A stretch of 64,000 nt of DNA, from positions 62,001-126,000 of the forward strand of contig JAPWJW010000005.1 of assembly GCA_028283825.1 (NCBI GenBank). Reading direction: 5' to 3'. The notes under the pieces are model-generated. The model made no database searches. It worked only from the letters and a program-made list of their open reading frames with translations, and was not told the origin of the DNA. Origin of the DNA: Azospirillaceae bacterium. Lineage in GTDB: Bacteria; Pseudomonadota; Alphaproteobacteria; Azospirillales; Azospirillaceae. Made by a program: the position numbers and the translations under genes. How positions within the stretch are numbered: position 1 is the first letter of the stretch; each line of letters opens with the position of its first letter. Of the stretch, positions 55,458 through 63,463 are shown in pieces.

Positions 55458-56564
55458 ATGGCCACCATCACCCCCAGAGAGAATCGCGAAGGCCAGGTCA
55501 TCGGCTACCAGGCCAAGGTCCGACGCGTCGGTCACAAGCCCGTCTCCAAGACCTTCGAGAAGAAGAAGGACGCCGAACGCTGGGCAAAGTCCGTCGAGAC
55601 CGACATGGACCGTAGGGTCTTCGTAGACCACAGCCAAGCCGACAGCACCACCCTGGGGGCCCTGCTCCGCCGCTACCGCGAAGAGGTCACGCCGGCCAAG
55701 CGCGGCGCCGTGCAGGAAGCCGGCCATCTGATCGTCGTCGAGGATGACGAAATCTGCCTGCGCCGCCTGAGCGGCCTTTCCCCCCAGGACATCGCCAGCT
55801 ATCGCGACCGGATGCTGGCCTGCGACTACGCGCCCGCCACCGTCGTGCGCCGCATCAACCTGATCGCCACGGCGATCGCCCATGGCCGGCGGGAATGGGG
55901 CATGCACCTGCCGTCCAATCCCGCCGAAGCGAAGCTGACCGCCCGCCCCAAGGGCGCCGACCGGAAGCGCGAACGGCGCCTGCAGCCCGCGAAGGTCGAG
56001 ATTGAGCGTCAGCTTGATCCGGATGCCGGCACTGAGGTTGAGCTACCCCATCGCGTCCCCTCCGAAGAGGAGCGCCTGATGGCGGGACTGGCGGCCAGCA
56101 AGCACGGCATCTGGCTGGTGCCCATGGCCAAACTGGCGCTGGAAACGGCCGCACGGCAGGGTGAGATCTGTGCGCTGGATTGGGGCGACGTCGATCTGGC
56201 GAAGCGCGTCATGACCGTCCGTGGCTTGTCCGGCGATGGGTCCAAGAACGGTGAAATCCGGAGGGTACCACTGTCCACCGCGGCGGTGGAGGCCCTCCGC
56301 TCTCTTCCCACCCATGGTCAAAAGAATGGACGGGTGGTGGACCAGGATCAGACACTGCTGAAGGTGACCTTCGGGCGTATCGCGAAGCGTGTCGGCATCG
56401 TGGATCTGACGTTCCACGATCTGCGGCATGAGGCCACCAGCCGGCTGGCCAAAATTTACGCCAATCCCCTGGAGCTAATGCGGGTGACCGGCCACAAGAC
56501 GCTATCGATGCTGGCCAGGTATTACCACGCGGACGCCGAGGAACTGGCGCAACGGCTGGCCTGA
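55458..56564 (+). CDS. tyrosine-type site-specific integrase
   Basis: A 368-residue integrase. It has an N-terminal Arm-binding segment (ITPRENREGQVIGYQAK), a SAM-like core-binding domain (GALLRRYREEVTPAKRG), and the catalytic domain with Arg in LETAARQGEICALDW, the HDLRHEATS box, GHKT and the nucleophilic tyrosine in ARYYHADAEEL. The spacing is normal and the gene looks intact. ATG 55458 is preceded by GAGGAGA. It directs integration at the tRNA-Glu 3' end. A decayed relative lies at 62.9 kb. Confidence 0.93.
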   Translation: MATITPRENREGQVIGYQAKVRRVGHKPVSKTFEKKKDAERWAKSVETDMDRRVFVDHSQADSTTLGALLRRYREEVTPAKRGAVQEAGHLIVVEDDEICLRRLSGLSPQDIASYRDRMLACDYAPATVVRRINLIATAIAHGRREWGMHLPSNPAEAKLTARPKGADRKRERRLQPAKVEIERQLDPDAGTEVELPHRVPSEEERLMAGLAASKHGIWLVPMAKLALETAARQGEICALDWGDVDLAKRVMTVRGLSGDGSKNGEIRRVPLSTAAVEALRSLPTHGQKNGRVVDQDQTLLKVTFGRIAKRVGIVDLTFHDLRHEATSRLAKIYANPLELMRVTGHKTLSMLARYYHADAEELAQRLA

Positions 56565-56789
56565 GGCAAACGCGCATAGCGTCGTTTGCGCCATAGGGGG
56601 CAGCGAACCATCGTTCACGATCAATCTGCCCGGCGTCGCAGACGCCTCAACTGTCCATCTGATTGCGGATCAGGCGAGCAGGCTGCGGAAAAACTCCAGC
56701 CCAAAGGCGAGGCTGGTAATTACCAGTCTCCCGGAGGCTATGAATGGGTATTTTATGTCTGCACAAACCAATTATTTGGAATGATGCAT

Positions 56790-57071
56790 CTAACCAGGGT
56801 ACTGGAATCCCTTTTCCGCCCCCTGATAGCCGGGCCCTTGACTCCCAGTTTGTCCCACATCAACGACGACGCGTTGGCGCTGGTAGGCTTCATAGAGCCC
56901 AACCACCGTGGGCTTGGGCGGCCGGGGAGTATAGCGGAGCGGCTCCAGCCCCTGGGCGATGTAGCGACGGACGGTCTTGCGGTCCAGGCCGGTCCACCGG
57001 GCAATGGCGGAGACGGTCAGCCCTTCACGGGCGAGTTCCAGGATCATGACGAATTCCCCAAGAGTGACCAC
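56790..57071 (-). pseudogene. IS21-family istA remnant
   Basis: From GTG 57071 the frame reads VTLGEFVMILELAREGLTV, SAIARWTGLDRKTVRRYIA and EPLRYTPRPPKPTVVG, the N-terminal helix-turn-helix of IstA transposases. After about 65 residues similarity fades, and the frame ends where the catalytic core should begin. No istB or IS21 inverted repeats are seen. The rest of the 56565-57199 gap shows no other gene; the relic marks an earlier insertion between the integrase and the SMC-like unit. Confidence 0.8.
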
Positions 57072-57199
57072 CAGTCCCCTCCCTCGCTCCTGCGAGGATA
57101 TCCACGATCGCATTCTTCCCTCGCGTTGCATGACGCGCCAATTCACCCTGACGCAAGCAAAATTTGCTGCTATTTTGCACGTGTTGGGGGGGGAATAAC

Positions 57200-57409
57200 T
57201 TGGACGCCACAGACGGAAAAGATGAAGCGGCCGACCCGCCCGGCAAGGTGAAGTCCGTCGCTGCCACTATCCTTGGCGAGTTCTTCGACGTCCTGAAAAA
57301 AGAAGAAGGCTTCAGCGAAATAGCGCCGAGGCTCCGGAAAGTTGTTCTCGAGGACGGCGTCTTCGCTGAACCCTCGATCCGTACCGCACTGTTTCCGGAC
57401 GCCTCATGA
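57200..57409 (+). CDS. small protein upstream of the SMC-like ATPase
   Basis: A 69-residue protein of no known family from TTG 57200, which has a long GGGGGGGGA ribosome site 7 bp upstream; ATG 57164 gives 81 residues and a cysteine-rich start. It has a helical middle (KSVAATILGEFFDVLKKEEGF), and its end overlaps the ATPase start as ATGA (57406-57409). That coupling shows it belongs to the same unit. It could be a small subunit, an adaptor or an inhibitor of the ATPase. No motif supports a specific role. Confidence 0.65.
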   Translation: MDATDGKDEAADPPGKVKSVAATILGEFFDVLKKEEGFSEIAPRLRKVVLEDGVFAEPSIRTALFPDAS

Positions 57410-59862
57410 TCCGGATCGACAAAATACATATCAGGGAATTTCGCGGTATCCGGGAGTTGACCCTCGAGCTCAAAGGCCAAAACTTCGCGGCCTGCGGACC
57501 TAATGGGACCGGCAAGAGCGGCATCGTAGATGCGATCGAGTTCGCTTTGACAGGCAACATCTCCCGACTGGCCGGCACCGGAACCGGGGGGCTCTCGGTC
57601 AAAGCGCACGGTCCCCATGTCGACAGCCGCAACAAGCCTGAGGCGGCCTCGGTCACGCTCGACGTCACCATCCCCTCCCTCCACAACAAGAAGGCCCAGA
57701 TCCACCGCACCGTGAAGTCGGCAAGCGCGCCGGAGATCAAACCCACCGACAAGGACGTTATCGCCGCCTTCGAGAGCGTCAACCTTCATCCAGAGTTTGT
57801 CCTCTCGCGCCGCGAGCTGATCCGATACGTCCTCTCCGAGCCGGGCCAACGCTCGAAGGAGGTCCAATCACTGCTGCGCCTCGACGACATCGAGAAATTG
57901 CGAGGTGTGCTGCAGAAGATCGCAAATGCCTGCACCAAGGAGCTCCCAGGGCTGGAGCGCGCGGAAAAGGACGCCGTCGCCAACCTCCTCGCCGCCCTCG
58001 ACACTACGCAGCTCACCAAGAAATCCGTCCTCGATGCAGTCAATCCGCGCCGTGAGTTGCTCGGTCTGCCACCCCTGGCCGACCTCGAGACTAACACCTC
58101 GGTCAAAGATGGCTTGACGACCACCACCGCCAGCGCACCTGGCCGCGTGCCGAAAGTGCAGGCTGCCACCGACCTGATGACATTGCGCGAAGCGGTCCAA
58201 GCGCTCCAGAGCGCCCCGTTTCAGCAAGCATGCTCAAGCGCTGACGCGAACGCTGCCGAACTGGGCAAAGATGCCGAGAGCCTCAACGGCCTCTCCCGCG
58301 AATCTCTGCTGAAGTCGGCTCTGGCGCTATATGATGGGACAGTATGTCCAGTATGTGACACGCCGTTCGAGCCGGACGTCTTCTCAGGCCACCTTGCCGA
58401 AAAACTGACTCACCTCGAAGACGTGAGTAAACGACGCGCCGCACTCGAAGCAGAGCTGAAGCCGATCCTCGACGCTCTCCATGCCACCGGTACGGCATTG
58501 AACACCATGATCGACCATGCTGGCATGTTCTCGCCGAAGATCGACGTCACCGCGTTCACGGAGTTCAGGACCGTTCTTCGAGGGCGATACCAGCAGCTTC
58601 AAAAGCTCTTGCCGCTCGACGATACGCGCGCGGTCCTATCCGCTACACACCGCGTTCCCGACATGGAACTCTCGCTGGCCACGCTCGCCGCCGCGATTGC
58701 CGCGATACCGGAGCCCACCAAGCAGGATGCGGCGCGCGATTTCCTCGTCCTCGCGCAAGAACGGCTGGAGACCTACCGGACCGCGCGGCTGAAGTCCGCT
58801 GCCGGCAAGGTCCGCGCAGATCGCGCCACAAAGGTCTTCACCGGCTATGGTACCGTGACGACGACCGCTCTCGAAAAGATTTACAAGAACGTCGAGACCG
58901 CTTTCGCGAGCTACTACAGCAAGATCAACGAGGATGACGAGAAAGCGTTCACAGCGAAGCTTATGCCTTCCATCGGCAAACTCGGCTTCGATGTGGACTT
59001 CTATGGCCGCGGCCATTTCCCGCCCGGCGCGTACCACAGCGAGGGCCACCAGGACGGAATGGGACTTTGCCTGTATCTGGCGCTGATGAACCATCTGCTC
59101 GGCGGAAATTTCACGTTCGCGGTCCTCGACGACGTATTGATGTCAGTCGACTCTGGCCACCGACGTCAAGTCTGTACCCTACTCAAAGAGATGTTCCCGG
59201 ACACGCAGTTCATCTTCACGACGCATGACGAGATCTGGCTGCGCCACATGAAGTCCGAGGGTCTTATCAAGGGTCGCAACTTCGCCCACTTCCGGACCTG
59301 GAGCGTAGATTTTGGACCGACCGAGTGGGACAACCGTGACATCTGGGCCGAGGTCGAAGGCCACCTCGCCAAAAGCGACGTGCGCGCCGCTGCCGCTCTG
59401 CTGCGCCACTACCTCGAGCATTTCGCAAAGGAGGCCTGCGATCGCCTCCGCGCTACTGTCGAGTTCCGAGGCGACGCCCAGTTCGTGCTCGGCGACCTTC
59501 TTCCAAACGCGACAAGCGCATTGGGCGACCTGCTGAAAAAGGCAAAGGGGGCCGCGAATTCCTGGAACCAAAAGGACGTCGTCGAGCACATAAGCGCCAT
59601 TGAGGTTGCCTTCGGAGAAGCCAAGGCCAAGACCGGTCATGAGACGTGGCAGATCAACACGGCCGTCCATTTCAACGAATGGGCCGACTTCACGAAAGAA
59701 GACTTCGGCCCGGTGGTCGCCGCGTTCCGGGCGTTCACCAAGGCCTTTGCCTGCGACACCTGCAACGAAATGTATTTCGTTGCCCCAGACCGCGGGAAAA
59801 AAGAAGCGCTACGATGCGGATGCGGCACTCTGAACCTCAACCTCCTGCAAAAAGGCGGGTAG
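57406..59862 (+). CDS. SMC/RecF-like ABC ATPase with zinc motifs (candidate defence protein)
   Basis: An 818-residue ATPase. Walker A GPNGTGKS is at 31-38 after an FRGIRELTLEL strand typical of RecF/SMC proteins. A coiled-coil middle carries CPVC at about 314-317, in the position of the Rad50 zinc hook. Walker B FAVLDDVLMSVD is at 572-583, with a D-loop and HRRQVCTLL; the switch histidine is in FIFTTHDEIWL. The C-terminus has CDTC (783-786) and CGCG, a zinc-ribbon pair. It is not a normal RecN or RecF. Co-occurrence with a small overlapping gene in a tRNA island suits anti-phage systems with SMC-like ATPases such as Lamassu or ABC-3C types, but no effector was recognised. Confidence 0.75.
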   Translation: MIRIDKIHIREFRGIRELTLELKGQNFAACGPNGTGKSGIVDAIEFALTGNISRLAGTGTGGLSVKAHGPHVDSRNKPEAASVTLDVTIPSLHNKKAQIHRTVKSASAPEIKPTDKDVIAAFESVNLHPEFVLSRRELIRYVLSEPGQRSKEVQSLLRLDDIEKLRGVLQKIANACTKELPGLERAEKDAVANLLAALDTTQLTKKSVLDAVNPRRELLGLPPLADLETNTSVKDGLTTTTASAPGRVPKVQAATDLMTLREAVQALQSAPFQQACSSADANAAELGKDAESLNGLSRESLLKSALALYDGTVCPVCDTPFEPDVFSGHLAEKLTHLEDVSKRRAALEAELKPILDALHATGTALNTMIDHAGMFSPKIDVTAFTEFRTVLRGRYQQLQKLLPLDDTRAVLSATHRVPDMELSLATLAAAIAAIPEPTKQDAARDFLVLAQERLETYRTARLKSAAGKVRADRATKVFTGYGTVTTTALEKIYKNVETAFASYYSKINEDDEKAFTAKLMPSIGKLGFDVDFYGRGHFPPGAYHSEGHQDGMGLCLYLALMNHLLGGNFTFAVLDDVLMSVDSGHRRQVCTLLKEMFPDTQFIFTTHDEIWLRHMKSEGLIKGRNFAHFRTWSVDFGPTEWDNRDIWAEVEGHLAKSDVRAAAALLRHYLEHFAKEACDRLRATVEFRGDAQFVLGDLLPNATSALGDLLKKAKGAANSWNQKDVVEHISAIEVAFGEAKAKTGHETWQINTAVHFNEWADFTKEDFGPVVAAFRAFTKAFACDTCNEMYFVAPDRGKKEALRCGCGTLNLNLLQKGG

Positions 59863-59936
59863 GCCCATTTGGGTGCTGATTCACGCATAGGGGGAAATGG
59901 ACAAAGGGCCTCCCTTCCCTGATTTGCGCATAATGA

Positions 59937-60069
59937 TCAAACGGCCAACGCCGCGCCGTCGATGGGAATGGCTTGCCCCGTAATGTAGGACGCGGCGGGC
60001 GTACAGAGGAAGACAACCAAGCCGGCCATCTATTCCGGCTCCCCGCCCGGCCTATGGGCGTCATGGTCA
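59937..60069 (-). pseudogene. C-terminal remnant of a short-chain dehydrogenase
   Basis: The minus strand from 60029 reads MAGLVVFLCTPAASYITGQ then AIPIDGAALAV and stops at 59937. This is the typical SDR end (FLCSPAASYITGQ). A TAG just before MAGL replaces the GAG normally found in PEEMAGL, so even the remnant carries a stop. The upstream part is missing; the IS66 element lies 8 bp further on. Confidence 0.7.
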
Positions 60070-60171
60070 CGCCGGATGTAAGCGTCGTCCGATGGCTGCC
60101 TTGTAGGAAAGTTGGTTGCGTGTTGAAAGCTATGTGTCGGCGGCGCCCCCGGGTGTGGCCGGCGTAGCATC

Positions 60172-60609
60172 GTGGCAAGCAGTGTGGTTTGCACCGTGGC
60201 AGTCCAGCGTATCGAAGTCATCACCGGTGCCGGTGGGCGGCGCGCCTATTCGGCCGAGGAGAAGATCCGCCTGGTCGGCGAGGCCCGTGGCGGTCGTGGT
60301 GCCGTGGCAGCTGCGGCCCGCCGCCATGGGGTGTGCAGCAGCCTGATCTACCGGTGGCGCCGGCAGATCAAGAACGGCGAACTCTCCCTGGTGGCGTCGC
60401 CCTTCGTGCCGGTGCACGTGGTTGAGGCTTCTCCCTCTCCCGGTGTCGGAGCGCCCGGCGCGACGCCCATCCTGCCGGTGGCGCCCCCGGTCGAACGCCG
60501 ATCCGCCCTGATCGAGGTGGTGTTGGGCAATGGTCGCGTGCTGCGCGTCGATGAGGATATCGCCCCCGCCACGCTGCGCCGGCTGGTCGATGCGCTGGAC
60601 GGCGCGTGA
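60172..60609 (+). CDS. tnpA: IS66 accessory protein TnpA
   Basis: A 145-residue protein with a helix-turn-helix of the transposase-associated type ([37 protein letters not shown]) and a variable basic-acidic tail. IS66 needs it for transposition, probably for end binding. GTG 60172 is the longest start; GTG codons a few residues later are also possible. The stop overlaps the tnpB start as GTGA. Confidence 0.9.
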   Translation: MASSVVCTVAVQRIEVITGAGGRRAYSAEEKIRLVGEARGGRGAVAAAARRHGVCSSLIYRWRRQIKNGELSLVASPFVPVHVVEASPSPGVGAPGATPILPVAPPVERRSALIEVVLGNGRVLRVDEDIAPATLRRLVDALDGA

Positions 60610-60953
60610 TCACGGTTCCCGCCGGCGTGCGGATTTACCTGGCGATGGGCGCCACCGACATGCGCAAGGGCATGGATGGCTTGGCCATGCTCGCCCAGGA
60701 GGTTCTGAAGCAGGACCCGTTTGCCGGTCACTTGTTCGTCTTCCGCGGCCGGCAAGGTCACCTGGTAAAGGTCCTGTATTGGGATGGTCAGGGCTATTGC
60801 CTGTTCGCCAAGCGCCTGGAGAAGGGCCGCTTCGTGTGGCCGATCAGCCGCGAGGGGGTGGCGGCCCTTACTCCGGCCCAACTGGGGATGCTGCTTGAAG
60901 GCATGGACTGGCGTGCCCCAAGACGGACTTGGCGCCCGGAAACGGCGGGGTGA
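60606..60953 (+). CDS. tnpB: IS66 accessory protein TnpB
   Basis: A 115-residue protein of the Orf2 family: [20 protein letters not shown] at the N-terminus, [19 protein letters not shown] in the centre. It is required for IS66 transposition together with TnpA. The GTG start overlaps the tnpA stop. Intact. Confidence 0.93.
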   Translation: MITVPAGVRIYLAMGATDMRKGMDGLAMLAQEVLKQDPFAGHLFVFRGRQGHLVKVLYWDGQGYCLFAKRLEKGRFVWPISREGVAALTPAQLGMLLEGMDWRAPRRTWRPETAG

Positions 60954-61040
60954 GTCCGGGCTGCCACGCTGGTTGAGGATCAGCGCCGTGACGATGATCG
61001 CTCCTCCTCTGGAGGCCGCCGGTCGGGTAGAATCGGCCCC

Positions 61041-62633
61041 ATGTCTTCCATCGCCGATCCACTGCCCGCCCCGTTGCCCAATGACGTCGAGGCGCTGCGC
61101 GCGATCATCGCCGCGCAGGCTGCGGAGTTGGCGGCCGAGCGTCGATGCCGCGAGGCCAGCGAGACCGAACTGGCGGCCGCCAAGGCGGGCCTGGTGGCCA
61201 AGGCGCTGGAGATGGAGAAGCTCAAGATCCAACTGGCCCGTCTGCGGCGGATGCAGTTCGGTTCGTCTTCCGAGAAGATCGCCCGCGAGATCGAGCAGCT
61301 TGAGCTGTCGCTGGAGGACCTGGAGGCCACGGCCGGTGCCGAGCTGTCGCCGACGGCACTGCCGGAGGCGCCCGAGGCCCGCGCCAGGGCTGGCCGGCGC
61401 AAGCTGCCGGAACACTTGCCGCGTACCGAGATCGTGCATGCGCCGCACGACGCTTGTCCCTCGTGCGGCGGCACCTTGCGCAAGGTGGGCGAGGACGTCA
61501 CCGAGGTGCTCGACTACATCCCGGCGCGCTTCACCGTGATCCGCCACGTCCGCCCGGCGCTGTCGTGCCGGTGCTGCGAGGGTATGGTGCAGGCGCCGAT
61601 GCCGTCGCTGCCCATCGAACGCGGCCTGCCGTCCGCCGGGCTGCTGGCGCATGTGCTGATCGCCAAATACTGCGATCACCTGCCGCTGTACCGGCAGTCC
61701 GCCATCTACGCCCGCGAGGGGGTGGAACTGGAACGCTCGCTGCTGGCCGACTGGGTGGGCAAGGCGGCAGCCCTGATGGCCCCCTTGGCCAATGCGATTG
61801 CCCAGCACGTGCTGGCCGGATCAGTGCTGCACGCCGACGACACGCCGGTTCCCGTGCTTGAGCCCGGGCGAGGCAAGACCAAGACGGGACGGTTGTGGGT
61901 CTACCTGCGTGACGAGCGCCCCCATGCCGGACAAGGCCCGCCGGCGGTGCTGTACCGCTACACGCCCGACCGCAAGGGCGAGCATCCGCAACGGGAACTG
62001 GCCGGCTTCCGTGGGCACCTGCATGCCGATGGCTATGGCGGGTTCGATGCCCTGTACGACGGCGGCCGGATCGCCGAAGTGGCCTGCATGGCGCATGTGC
62101 GCCGCAAGTTCTTCGACGAACACGTCGAAACCGGCTCACCCCTGGCGGCGGAGGCGCTGAAGCGCATCGGGATGCTGTTCGACATGGAACGTCCCCTGGT
62201 CGGCCTGTCGGCCGAGGAGCGCCGTCTGGTCCGCCAAACCAAGGCCCGACCCGCCTTGGATGAGTTGGCCGCCTTCCTCGATGCCACGCTGCTGCGCATC
62301 CCCGGCAAGGGCGACCTGGCCAAGGCCATTCGCTATGCGCGCTCGCGGTGGACGGCGCTGACGCGCTACGTGGACGACGGCCGGCTGGAACTCTCCAACA
62401 ACGCCGCCGAGCGGGCCATCAGGCCCTTGGCCATCGGAAGACGCAACTGGATGTTCGCCGGTTCCGACGCCGGCGGAGAACGAGCCGCCGCGATCTACAC
62501 CATCACCCAAACCGCCAAGCTCAACGGCCTCGATCCCCAGGCCTATCTGCGCGATGTCCTCGGCCGCATCGCAGACCATCCAATCAACCGCATCACCGAC
62601 CTGCTGCCTTGGAACATCGCCCAGGCATCCTGA
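61041..62633 (+). CDS. tnpC: IS66 transposase TnpC
   Basis: A 530-residue DDE transposase. It has an N-terminal leucine-zipper-like coil (about 30-75), a zinc-finger region (HDACPSCGGTLRKVGED; CRCCEG), then the catalytic domain: first Asp in HADDTPVPVL, second in LHADGYGGFDALYD, and the Glu in LSNNAAERAIRPLAIGRRNW. Motifs and length are normal, so the element should be competent for transposition. Confidence 0.95.
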   Translation: MSSIADPLPAPLPNDVEALRAIIAAQAAELAAERRCREASETELAAAKAGLVAKALEMEKLKIQLARLRRMQFGSSSEKIAREIEQLELSLEDLEATAGAELSPTALPEAPEARARAGRRKLPEHLPRTEIVHAPHDACPSCGGTLRKVGEDVTEVLDYIPARFTVIRHVRPALSCRCCEGMVQAPMPSLPIERGLPSAGLLAHVLIAKYCDHLPLYRQSAIYAREGVELERSLLADWVGKAAALMAPLANAIAQHVLAGSVLHADDTPVPVLEPGRGKTKTGRLWVYLRDERPHAGQGPPAVLYRYTPDRKGEHPQRELAGFRGHLHADGYGGFDALYDGGRIAEVACMAHVRRKFFDEHVETGSPLAAEALKRIGMLFDMERPLVGLSAEERRLVRQTKARPALDELAAFLDATLLRIPGKGDLAKAIRYARSRWTALTRYVDDGRLELSNNAAERAIRPLAIGRRNWMFAGSDAGGERAAAIYTITQTAKLNGLDPQAYLRDVLGRIADHPINRITDLLPWNIAQAS

Positions 62634-62856
62634 TCCGAGTTCGGGGATCAATCCGCTCGCACCGCAGCCTTCAGACGACGCTTACCGCCGGATCACACCC
62701 ATACCCCGCATTTCATGAGCGCCCTTCGATGTCCCTCCCCCCAAAGCATCTGGTGATCGCCGGACCCATGGCGGTGAGTGTCTGGTGCTAAGGCCAGGGG
62801 TACGCCTGTTGCCCATCCCCTTCCCCGTGCCCAGCATCCCCCTCAAGCAGTCCTGG

Positions 62857-62995
62857 CCTGCTCCACCGCTACCGCGAGGAGGTCACCGACCAAGCAGGAG
62901 AGGATGCAGAAGGTCGGCCATTTGATTATCGCCTTCAATGGCGAGATTTGCCTGCGCCGGTGGAGCGCCCTTTTCCCCAGGGCAGCGCCTACTGC
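62857..62995 (+). pseudogene. integrase relic related to the 55.5-kb integrase
   Basis: CCGCTACCGCGAGGAGGTCAC aligns with 55672-55692 of the integrase gene (quoted 20 bases or fewer: CCGCTACCGCGAGGAGGTCA), and VGHLIIAFNGEICLRRWSAL aligns with AGHLIVVEDDEICLRRLSGL. The similarity covers about 140 bp with frame changes; the rest of the gene is missing. It lies just beyond the IS66 element. The nearby 62694-63138 sequence has no gene I can support. Confidence 0.8.
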
Positions 62996-63138
62996 CGCAA
63001 CCTAAGTTGGCCACGAGCCATCGCTCAGAAATTTAGGCCCTTGCCGGATCTCCGAAACGTCGAAATATCATAGCGCTGCCAGAAGCCAACCTCGGTGATG
63101 TCAGCACTCCATACGAACCTGAGCATTGGCAATCTAAT

Positions 63139-63420
63139 ATGCGAGACATCCAAACACTGCGACTCCTATCCGTAGCTGAGATCGCAGATATACTTGGCAT
63201 CCATCGGTCAATGCTGCCCAGACTCGATATAAGATCTATTAAAATAGGGCGCCGCCGCATGTATTCTGTTGGAGAATTAGAACGGTGGGTCCAGCGACAG
63301 GAAGAAGCAAGCGCCGCGTGCATGGCCCCCAATGCTAATAACCATCCGTCTCCAGCTCCCTCCCCTCCTCGACCCCGAGGGCGAGGCCGGCCCCGCAAAA
63401 GCGCCAAACAGGAGAAATAA
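63139..63420 (+). CDS. AlpA/excisionase-like helix-turn-helix protein
   Basis: A 93-residue protein. LLSVAEIADILGIHRSMLP and then IKIGRRRMYSVGELERWV form the winged helix-turn-helix of the AlpA/Xis (MerR-like) group, which control excision or prophage gene expression. The C-terminus is Pro/Arg-rich (SPPRPRGRGRPRKSAKQ), AT-hook-like. In the island it may be the excisionase partner of the integrase, although it lies far from it and near a relic of a second integrase. Confidence 0.75.
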   Translation: MRDIQTLRLLSVAEIADILGIHRSMLPRLDIRSIKIGRRRMYSVGELERWVQRQEEASAACMAPNANNHPSPAPSPPRPRGRGRPRKSAKQEK

Positions 63421-63463
63421 GCTATTTTAGATTGTTCACCGCCTTGCCAATCAAGAGGCCGAA

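Larger units (their letters stand above)
60078..62685 (+). mobile_element. complete IS66-family insertion sequence
   Basis: A 2608-bp element with 22-bp terminal inverted repeats: left 60078-60099 starts GTAAGCGTCGTCCGATGG and right 62664-62685, read in reverse, starts GTAAGCGTCGTCTGAAGG, with 20 of 22 matching bases. It carries tnpA, tnpB and tnpC in the standard order on the plus strand and is flanked by an 8-bp duplication. It sits within the SDR-relic region of the island. Confidence 0.95.
60070..62693. repeat. 8-bp target-site duplication of IS66
   Basis: CGCCGGAT is present at 60070-60077 and again at 62686-62693, flanking the element ends exactly. IS66 elements make 8-bp duplications, so the copy is intact and recent enough to keep it. 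Confidence 0.93.

Noticed and set aside
62778-63005. 75-codon open frame beyond IS66
   Set aside because: Its second half aligns with a piece of the integrase and the frame shifts elsewhere in the alignment, so it is a relic and not a gene.
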